From Persicaria tinctoria (Eukaryota > Streptophyta > Magnoliopsida > Caryophyllales > Polygonaceae), in contig JBANSL010000004.1 in assembly GCA_037127255.1 (NCBI GenBank), positions 24,559,967-24,623,966 on the forward strand: DNA of 64,000 nt. The letters are read 5' to 3'. Positions 56,079-64,000 of this stretch are shown one piece after another. A program made the position numbers and the translations under genes. The notes beneath the pieces are model-generated. The model worked only from the letters and a program-made list of their open reading frames with translations. It made no database searches and was not told the origin of the DNA. Every line of letters begins with the position of its first letter. Position 1 is the stretch's first letter.

Positions 56079-56081
56079 ATT

Positions 56082-58010
56082 TGTTGTACGGAGGAAATCG
56101 AGAATTGCAATAAAATATAAATAATGTAAAGCAAACTAGATTCCGTCCCTTGCAAATGATTAGAAGACCTCCTCCTGATGTAGCAGTGGGAAGTCATGAT
56201 CGATCCACGAGGAAGCGTGTCAGCGGATCTTAGGTAGCTGTAAATCTCACAGACAAAAAGACAGAAAGAAGGACCGAAATAATAAACAAAAGCAAAAACG
56301 AAAGCAAAGCACATAACCTACTCGATATCGAGCAACAGTCCTCGATATCGACTAAAGCAAATCGACAATAGAGACTCAATATCGACAACATAAACGAAGA
56401 CCAGCAGAAGAGACCAATGTCAAGTAAAACTCTCCTCGATATCGAGTAGATCAACTCGATATCAATAAGAATCTGCTTGAAGTCGATAAAAGACAAAAAC
56501 TTTAAAATGCAACTTTTCGAACACAGAACGCAGATTTTTAACGAAATAAATTCAATAAACTAAAGACTTCCAAGGCTAGGGTATCAACACCACAACGATA
56601 ACCATGCAAAATAACACATAAAGGCATAAAAGATCATGCTTTCCATCAAATAACTTTTCGTTAATAACACATAAAGGCTAGGAATATAGAAGCTTTCGCA
56701 TAAACCCTAATTGTTACTAACCCTTTTCACATAATTAACCCAAGTTGCATTAAGATCACTTTCGCTTCAATAACACAAATAAGGATCACCTTCAACTATC
56801 GCAAAAGAATCATGCTCATAGGGATAGAAGATGAATTGCATAAAAAGATCAAACCTTTACCGCATCAGCTTACATGGCTACCGACGGGTTCACCCCGACC
56901 CTAGAAGTAGGTGAACTACTCGCTCTTCATTATCAAGATACTCATCAATAAACAAAAGGGAATAACTTGCATTAAATAAACTAAAGAAAACTTACAACCA
57001 ATCGAAGCCAAATCCGCGTTCGCCTTTTCAACTTCTCTCGCCACAAGCTCTCTCCTCTACTCTCTCTATGTAACTAATTGTAACTGGAATTGAATGAATA
57101 AAACTCAGCCCATAAGTCTTTATTTATAGGCTTCCAAACCTTGCTAATCAAGGTAAGAAAGTCTATCTATATCTATATCTCTTTATCTACTTACTTAAAG
57201 ATTAAATAATGGAATAAAATAATTAAATCCAAAAAGGAAATATATCTAAAGTAGGTAAATCCTCCATGGAGTTGATAGATCTTGATAGGTCTTGATAGAG
57301 GTGGATAGAATCGGACAACTTCGGATCCAAGCAAGCCCAACTTGACTCGGACAACTCACTACGTAACGCGGCCCAGGAGAGCTCTCCTCGATATCGAGTA
57401 GTTTTATCGTCGACTTCAGCTTCACTGGTCTTGGTCGAGTAACTGCTCCCCGATCTGGCTCGTTCATGTGGTGCTGGGGTTGTCGATATCGAGCAAAGTA
57501 CTCGATATCGAGTAAGCGGTGCTCGATATGTCCAGTCTCCGACTTCTCAACTTAGCATCCTTCCTCGACTCAGGGAATGATTTTCAAGTTTTGTCGATAT
57601 CGAGTAAAAGTACTTGATATCGAGTAGGGCTCTAGAGTCGGGTTGGCTTCATCTTCAGCTCCTCGATCAGCTCCTACTCGACCAGTGCTCTGCTCTGACT
57701 TCTTTGGTCGATATCGAGTAAAAGTACTCGATATCGAGTAACACTTGTCTTCAGCCTGATTTGTCCTGGTTCCGTTGTTCTTTGACTTTGGACTTCTGTA
57801 GTTGACTTCCGAGCTTTTTCGTCCTTTCTCAGAACTGCTGTAAATTGCCTCGAATTCTGCGAATTTATACAGAAACTAGTGTAGATTTCATAATTTGGCA
57901 AATAAGCATAAACTACATAGATTCTGTATTATTCTAGCCCAAATCCATGAAATGTATGCAGAAAACGACATAAAAGTAACTATAAAACATGGCCGATTCA
58001 GCTCACAACA
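56082..58010 (-). repeat. LTR shared by E5 (5') and E6 (3')
   Basis: 1,929 bp, on the minus strand TGTTGTGAGCTGAATCGGCC to CCGTACAACA. TCGATATCGA islands at 56325-56470 and 57385-57745. To its right the usual purine-tract bases (plus strand AACACCCCATAC) are deleted and TTAAGCTTGC follows directly. Confidence 0.85.
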
Positions 58011-59585
58011 TTAAGCTTGCTTGTCCTCAAGCAATACTTTTAATTGTTATACATGGGAAGAAATTAAAACTCTCAACATCTTAGATTCATTTTCATATGT
58101 CCCTGCAATCAATTCCCATCCTCGAAAAGGTACTAGTGTCACAAATCCATGCATGTGCAATTTAAAAGCAACATCTACTCACAAAAGGAGGGTTATGCAA
58201 AACATTCATTCGTGACAAAGCAATAATAATCAAGAGAACTTTAATTTAAGCTCATGAAGGAGTAGATTAGTAAACGGCTAAAGGTGGGCAATTTTTGGCA
58301 ATGTGGTGCTAATAATCCGGGGAAATGGAGTACTTTCCAAACTTTCATACCACATTCCTTCTTCATAAGAATCATCTCCTTTCTCTCATCGCTCGTTGCT
58401 TTTTTCAATGTCATGCTTTTACCTCTCTAACCTCAGCACTGCCTTCTCGCGAGTCGCAAACATGGGTGCCATGAATGGCCCCAGATACTTTGTGCTTCAG
58501 ACTCCTCACATGTGTGTCCCATCTCACCGAACTATTATGTCAGCGAGCAGGGTCGATCTACCTTTATCTCCTAAGGTGATCGGATTTTCTTTCACTCATT
58601 AGATTTTCCATATTTTTTTTTCAAACATTCCTTCCAAACTCCAAATAATGATATATCACAACACAACAACCATATAATAATCTCCATAATGTGACATCAT
58701 TCTCAACATAACCCCCGGATATGAAATAAGGTAAAGAATTGGCAATATTTAGATCACGTGGAGCATAAATATGAAATAAGGCTCAATATGGCTTTTGTGA
58801 TGCATAAACATAGGTATGACTTGGAATATAACAATATGAGCATTATATGGATTTATAAAGTTGTCCATCCTTTTACCATCCACGGGATATGGCATAAAAT
58901 ATCTTGCATTGGTTCATTCTTACATGATGGTAGTCGACAGGACATCGAGGAATCTTCTGCGCGACAACAGAACTCGAAGTGGACTCCTGTAGTCGAAGTC
59001 GAGGACAACCTAGTCGACGTTGAGGACATCCTAGTCGATGTCGAAGACTCAGCAGAACCTTCGACATCTGTTCTGGCTCCAAAGCAGAAAAAGACACTGC
59101 CTTTCCCTTCCAAGGCGCTGAAAGATCGCACTGCAGGTAGGTTTAAACGTTTTGTTAAGATGCTTCAAGATTTAAATGTTTCAATTCCTTTTACAGAAGC
59201 TCTTCAAGAAATGCCTGCATATGTCAAGTTCCTCAAAGAAATCCTTAGCAACAAGCGATCTATCTCATAAATCGCCAGCAAATGCAAAAGGATGGACTTC
59301 CCTGAGAAGAGACCTAACCCTAGTAAGTTTTCTATTACTTTGGGATTTGAAAAATATAAATATGAGGCCTTGTGTGATTTAGGAGCAAGCGTGAGTATCA
59401 TGCCCTTATCACTCTGGGAAAAGGTGAAGATAGGGTCCATAGAGCATGTGGATGCCAAGCTATACATGGAAAACAATACAGTGGTCATCCCTACAGGTAT
59501 GGTCGATAATGTCCCTGTCCAGATTGGTAACTTCTATATCCCCGCTGATTTCCTTATTATAGATTGTGCTGAAGATCCTACTAGC
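58011..59585. mobile_element. E6, chimeric: minus-strand 3' region fused to plus-strand linker and protease
   Basis: 58011 to about 58925 is 3' region in minus orientation (hairpin, conserved block at 58412-58600). At about 58928 it joins plus-strand E1-type linker (GTCGACAGGACATCGAGGAA) that runs on into protease. The same junction occurs at about 28697 in E3, so the chimera predates both copies. The right end is cut by the E7 LTR. Confidence 0.8.
58758..59585 (+). pseudogene. pro: E6 linker and protease (E1-type)
   Basis: Frame opens within the fused 3' region and, from about 58934, reads DIEESSARQQNSK, the VEVEDNLVDVEDILVDVED linker, LPFPSKALKDRTAGRFKRF and YVKFLKEILSNKRSIS. A TAA at 59268 breaks it. 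The same frame then continues with active site LCDLGASVSIMPLSLW and NNTVVIPTGMVDNVPVQIGN to CAEDPTS, where E7 is inserted. Confidence 0.82.
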
Positions 59586-61873
59586 TGTTGTGAGCGGAAT
59601 CTGCCATGTTTTACAGTAACTTTTATATCGATTTCTGTATACATTTCATGCATTTGGGTTAAGATAGTACATAATCTGTGTAGTTTATGTTTATTTGCCA
59701 AAATTATGGAATCTACACCAGTTTCTGTTTAAATCGCAGAAATCGAGGCATTTACAGCAATTCTACAGAAGGTCGGAAATGCTCGGAAAACCACTACAGA
59801 AGTCCAAGGTCAAAGCAGCGCACAAGTCTAAGAGTCGAGGCTACTCGATCTCGAGTAAGCCTACTCGACCTAGACGAGCATGTCCGGGCACAGCCTAGTC
59901 GACAAAGCCATGATCGAGAAACAAGCTCCCCAAGCTCCGAGGCCAACTCGATCTCGAGGACCGTTACTCGAGGTCGACGAAGCCACAGCACCAGATCCGG
60001 AGTCCCTCGAGGAGAGCTGCTCGAGAAACCCTAGTCGGCGAGCCACCGTACTCGAAGTCGACTAGGGCTTGTCGAAGTCGACGAGCGCCTGAGTCCTTGT
60101 CCGAGCCGGTCGAGCACACCAAACCGAGGACGAGAGGCCGAGCCACCTCTACTCGATCTCGACTAAACCTTGTCGAGATCGACGAGCCGCCCTGAGCCAT
60201 GTCTGAGCAACCCGAGGAGGTTTAGTCGATGGCCCTAGCCCTTGTCGAAGTCGACGAGACCAACTCGAGGTCGACGAGCCCAGGAAGCCATGACGAGCCA
60301 CATCAAGCACCAGACGACGAATCCTACTCGAAGTCGACCAAGCCTTGTCGAGGTCGACTAGAGCAGTGCCCAGAAACGCGTCGTCGATGACCTGTCCGAG
60401 TAGAGTTGGGATTCCTTGGTGCCGAAGGCGGAAGATTCTATCCAAATACATCAAGTTCTATCTATGGAAGATGCAATCTATCAAGACATGAAGACCTACC
60501 CTAATTAGTTTTATCCTTTCCTTATGATTTATTTCCATTTAAACATTTATTTATCTTTAAGGCTTTTAGATATAATTTTAGATATAGATTTAGATAGAGA
60601 TAGATGATTATTTCCTTGATTAGCAAGGTTTAGTCACTATAAATAAGGCCCTAGGGGCTGGTTTTTCAATCATTCAATTTGAGTCAGAGACAAGTAGTTC
60701 CATTCAGAGATACAGTTTAGGGGTTCTAAGGTTTTTAGGGTTTTGGCTTTCTGCGAAAGTTGATTGCCGGAATTGTAAAGGCTTTTGAATATAGTTTTAT
60801 GCAAGTTATTTCTTTTCATTCAATGTCTGTTATTGCGATGAGGCGTGAGTAGTCCACCCACTTCTGGGGCTGGGGTGAGCCCGACGGTGGCCATGTGAGG
60901 CGATGCGATAAAGGTTAGATCTTTTGTGCGATTCATCTTCTATCCCTATGAACATGATTCTTTTGCGAGAGTTGAAGGTGATCCTTGTTTGTATTATTGA
61001 AGCGAAAGTGATCTTAATGCAACTTGGATTAATTATGTGAAAAAGGGTTAGTAACAATTAGGGTTTATGCGAAAGCCTCTATTTGCCTATTTGTTAATGA
61101 CGAAAGTTATTTGATGGAAAGCATGATCTTTTATGCCTTTATGTGTTGTTTTGCATGGTTATCGTTGTGGTGTTGAAACCCTGGCCTTGGAGGTCTTTTA
61201 ATATATTGAATTTACTTCGTTTCTCTAAGTTCTGTGTTTCGAAATTCTGCAATTTAAATTTCTGTCTTTTACTGTTTTAATCGACATAGAGGAGATCTTG
61301 TCGATCTCGAGGAACCGTGGTCGAAGTCGAGTAGGGCTTCGTCTAGGTCGAGTTGATTTGCTCATGTCTTTGTCGATTTTCAAGTTTCTGTCTTTACCTT
61401 TCTTTGTCGAGGTCGAGTTGTCTGATCTTGTCGAGTTGATTGCTTTTGTTCTTTACTTTCTGTTTTCATTACTGTCTTGTCGACCTGGAGGACAGCTTGT
61501 CGAGATCGACCAGCTTCTGTGTCCTCGAGTTACTTTCTGCTTTGTTTCTGTTTTGCTTTGTTCTTTACTTGCTTTGCTTTATTTTTTTGCTTTCTGTCTT
61601 TAATTTGTTCTTTGCTTTTGTTTTAGTTGCCCTTGCCGGGTTTATTTGTTTCTGTTTTATTTCTGCTCCTGCTTTTGTTTCCGTGTTTTTCTGCTGCTGC
61701 TGTAAGAATTTGATAGCTACCTGAGAATTGCTGACGTGCTTCCTCGTGGATTCGATCCTGATTTTATCTTACTACAACGGGAGGAAATCTTATATTTATT
61801 TGCTGAGACAGGGAAGTCAGTCTGATCTATATTTTACATTTATTTCAATACTCGATTCACTCCTGCTACAACA
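59586..61873 (+). repeat. E7 5' LTR
   Basis: 2,288 bp, TGTTGTGAGCGG to CTGCTACAACA. TCGA-N2-TCGA islands at 59830-60365 (unusually long, about 25 sites) and 61285-61515. The R/U5-like part CTTCCTCGTGGATTCGATCC near 61738 is shared by the other LTRs. Confidence 0.9.
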
Positions 61874-61876
61874 AAT

Positions 61877-61894
61877 TGGCGCCGTTGCCGGGGA
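61877..61894 (+). promoter_or_regulatory. E7 primer binding site (tRNA-Asp)
   Basis: TGGCGCCGTTGCCGGGGA, the perfect complement expected for the tRNA-Asp 3' end, three bases after the LTR. Confidence 0.92.
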
Positions 61895-61957
61895 AGCAAT
61901 CAATCGCGCCTTAGGTAGTCAGTTCTCACTGTCTCTTTGAGTTAGATTGCAGGGTGT

Positions 61958-64000
61958 ATGCGTCGTTCTGGTCAAACACCTGAGTTTGACAGCTTAGACG
62001 AACCGGAGCGCTACCTACACATCCACTCCAGACTCAAAAGGATCATGTCGGCCGCTGAAACACAGGAACAGCTAATCGCTAGGCTTACCAGGGAACTAGC
62101 CGCAAGGGATGCCGCTATCAACGCTAAAGATGCTGCTATCGCCGCTGAGAGAGCAGCAAGGGAACAAGCACAAGCTGAGCTTGCCCAATATCCAACCACG
62201 GCAGAGGACTACATGCACCCAACTCTCGTCGTGCCTGAATCGGCGATTCTAATCCCTGAAAACTCTTTTGAAATTCGCACTCAATTTCTTATAGAGCTTA
62301 AAAAAAATGCCTTTTACGGCAGATTTAATGAGTGTCCTCTTGAATATATTACTAACTTTCATGATATGTGCCGTACTCTTGCAGAAGGTACAACTCTGGA
62401 ATATGTCAAGATGAAATCTTTTCGCTGGTCGCTCACTGGACCTGCACTGAAATGGCTGGAAGGGCTGAAGGCAAGATCACTCACAACCTGGGCCCAAGTA
62501 GAGCAAGAGTTTCTGAACAAATTCTTCCCACCTGCCAAAACAGCACATCTCCGCCAGAAAATCACCACCTTTAAACAGCAGAAAGGGGAACCGCTGGCAA
62601 GGGCATGGGAGCGCTACAAGGAACTGTTGCGATCTTGACCTACTCATGGACAACCACCCTACATCATTCAGGAGATCTTCTTCAAGTCTCTTGATCATGT
62701 CACTAAGGACAGAATCAACAATTATACTCGCTACGAGTATCTGACAATGCCGCCAAGTGACGCATGGGGAGTGCTGGAGAAGCTCACTACCTACGACAAC
62801 AAGTATGGGTCTACTACAACTTTTGAAGAGAACCCATACGCCAGGCCAACACCATCCATGCCCCTCTATGAGCCATCAAAGGAGATTGATCCAGATGTCA
62901 GGGAACAATACTACAGAGATCAGAATAGAAAGCTCATCAAGCAAGTCAAATATCTCTCTGTCAACCAGCCTTGTATTGAATGCGGATCACAAAGGCACAC
63001 CACTCCTGAGTGCCCACACACAGAACAAGTCAGGATGACAGAACACCATGAGGATGCAGCTTACGCAGGGGGACCAAATCGTTACATGGGGGACCAAAGG
63101 TTTCAGCAACCACAGTGGAACCAAGGTGTCCCTAGGAATCCCTCGCCCTACAGAGCTCCAGGACATCCAGAAAGGGAACAGAAAAAGGATGATATACAGC
63201 TGGTCCTGGAGGAAATACGAAGAAACCACACAGAAACTAGGCAGTCCTTCAACTCCGTCTATACTCAGATGCAAGGTGTCAACTCTAGGCTTGGGGAAAT
63301 TGATATCTGGCGGAAAACAGTTGATACACAGATTGGTCAGCTAGCAGCAGGAATCCCCAGACAGTCAGGCGCACTCCCTAGATCTTCAGAACCAAATCCT
63401 AAGGGAAAGACTGGGCACGTCGCTGCTGTAAAACTCAGAAGCGGCCATCAACTGCAAGAGCTAGAGGTTGGAAAGCAGCAGAACGACGAAGATCAGCAAG
63501 TTGACCTCGACAAATCCGTAGTCGATCTCGACAAGGCCGTACTCGACCTCGACAAGACTCTCGTCGATCTCGAGGAGAAATTGCCAGAATCTTCGTCTGC
63601 TCCGAACAGCAACTCGACTGCACCCAATCCAGTCGATCTCGACAAGCCTCTTGTCGATGTCGAGGAGCCCCTGGTCGAGAAATCTGCAGCAACTCCGACG
63701 TCTGTTCTGGCTCCGAATCAAAAAAAGAAGCTGCCTTTCCCCACAAAATCTCTAAAGGACCCAGCGGAGAAAACGTTTCAGCGCTTCATCAAGATGCTTC
63801 AGAAGCTGAACGTCACCATCCCCTTCACAGAAGCTCTCAATGAAATGTCGTCCTACGTCAAGTTCCTGAAGGAGATTCTGAGCAAAAAGCGATCGATGGC
63901 AGAAATCACAGAGGAGTGCAGCCATCTGGACATACTGGAGAAGAGGCCGGATCCAGGTAAGTTTGCTATAACTATTGGATTTGGTCCATACAAAATTAAT
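61958..64000 (+). pseudogene. gag-pro: E7 Gag-protease polyprotein (one stop, cut by window end)
   Basis: From ATG 61958 (MRRSGQTPEFDSLDEPERYL) the frame runs to the window end with one interruption: TGA at 62636 where the family has Cys in RSCLTHG. Residues about 20-85 are coiled coil with an Ala/Arg-rich repeat. The capsid domain has FNECPLEYITNF, FRWSLTGPALKWLEGLKAR and FLNKFFPPAKTAHLRQKI, and the knuckle is ECGSQRHTTPECPHTEQV. The linker (63480-63690) encodes VDLDKSVVDLDKAVLDLDK and VDVEEPLVEKS. The LPFPTKSLKDPAEKTFQRF block and protease up to ITIGFGPYKIN follow. The best kept polyprotein here; no frameshift was found. The active site lies past the edge. Confidence 0.85.

Larger units (their letters stand above)
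51196..56081 (-). mobile_element. Gypsy element E5 body (gag-protease-integrase tail)
   Basis: In element order: primer site 56061-56078, gag 55998-54748, linker and protease 54529-53357, second linker and integrase tail 53335-52703, then the 3' region with conserved block, purine motif and hairpin to 51196. This is the least interrupted copy, and it shows the full layout of the family without RT, RNase H or an integrase core. Confidence 0.85.
59586..64000 (+). mobile_element. Gypsy element E7 (gag-protease), continues beyond right edge
   Basis: 5' LTR 59586-61873, exact tRNA-Asp primer site, gag, linker and start of protease in one frame with a single in-frame stop. The left flank CTAGC (59581-59585) lies inside the E6 protease, so the right flank outside the window should repeat CTAGC and then resume protease. 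The LTR is longer than others and its islands use mixed cores (GATC, AGTC, GGTC and similar). Confidence 0.88.

Overview
The window is plant nuclear DNA, probably from a eudicot. Its left 6.2 kb holds the 5' part of one host gene on the minus strand. I rebuilt five exons with consistent GT-AG borders and phases. They encode the N-terminal GHKL ATPase region of a MORC-family (MORC6-like) chromatin protein, and the gene runs off the left edge. Almost all the rest is a nest of transposable elements, as expected in heterochromatin; no RNA genes were seen.

Layout. (1) 1-6173: MORC exons, with a Copia element (1285-5355, identical 210-bp LTRs, TSD AAACC) in intron 3. (2) About 6420-6790: a 5' fragment of a second Copia element. 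(3) 6789-25795, plus strand: an Athila-like Ty3/Gypsy element, here called E1 (gag and protease, tRNA-Asp primer site). Its protease is split by a 9.7-kb Sirevirus-like Copia element (10102-19797, TSD CTATA) with an extra third ORF, and its 3' region is split by a solo LTR (22209-24085, TSD ACCAT). (4) 25796-27527: remnant E2, sharing an LTR with E1. (5) 27528-59585, mostly minus strand: a run of related elements E3, E4, E5 and E6 joined through shared LTRs. Inside E3 lie a CACTA-like DNA transposon (33884-42927) with a 5.8-kb tandem array, a 2.7-kb direct duplication on both sides of it, and a Mutator-like element (TSD TTAATTCTT) that itself holds a hAT element (TSD CTCACCTA). A 404-bp hAT MITE (TSD GCTGCACC) sits in an LTR. 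(6) 59586-64000, plus strand: E7, a fairly well preserved element inserted in the E6 protease and running off the right edge.

The Gypsy elements here carry gag, protease and, in E3 and E5, a piece resembling the integrase C-terminal tail. None shows reverse transcriptase, RNase H or an integrase core, so they look like non-autonomous derivatives that need enzymes in trans. Their most unusual trait is a dense set of short inverted repeats, TCGA-N2-TCGA, grouped in islands. The islands occur in two places in each LTR, in the linkers before and after the protease, and in the 3' region. Each copy favours its own two-base core (CG in E1, AT in E3 and E5, mixed GA/TC/AG/GG in E7), and LTR and coding islands of one copy tend to share it. 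All junctions, repeats and target-site duplications were read by eye; family names rest on recognised motifs, not on searches.
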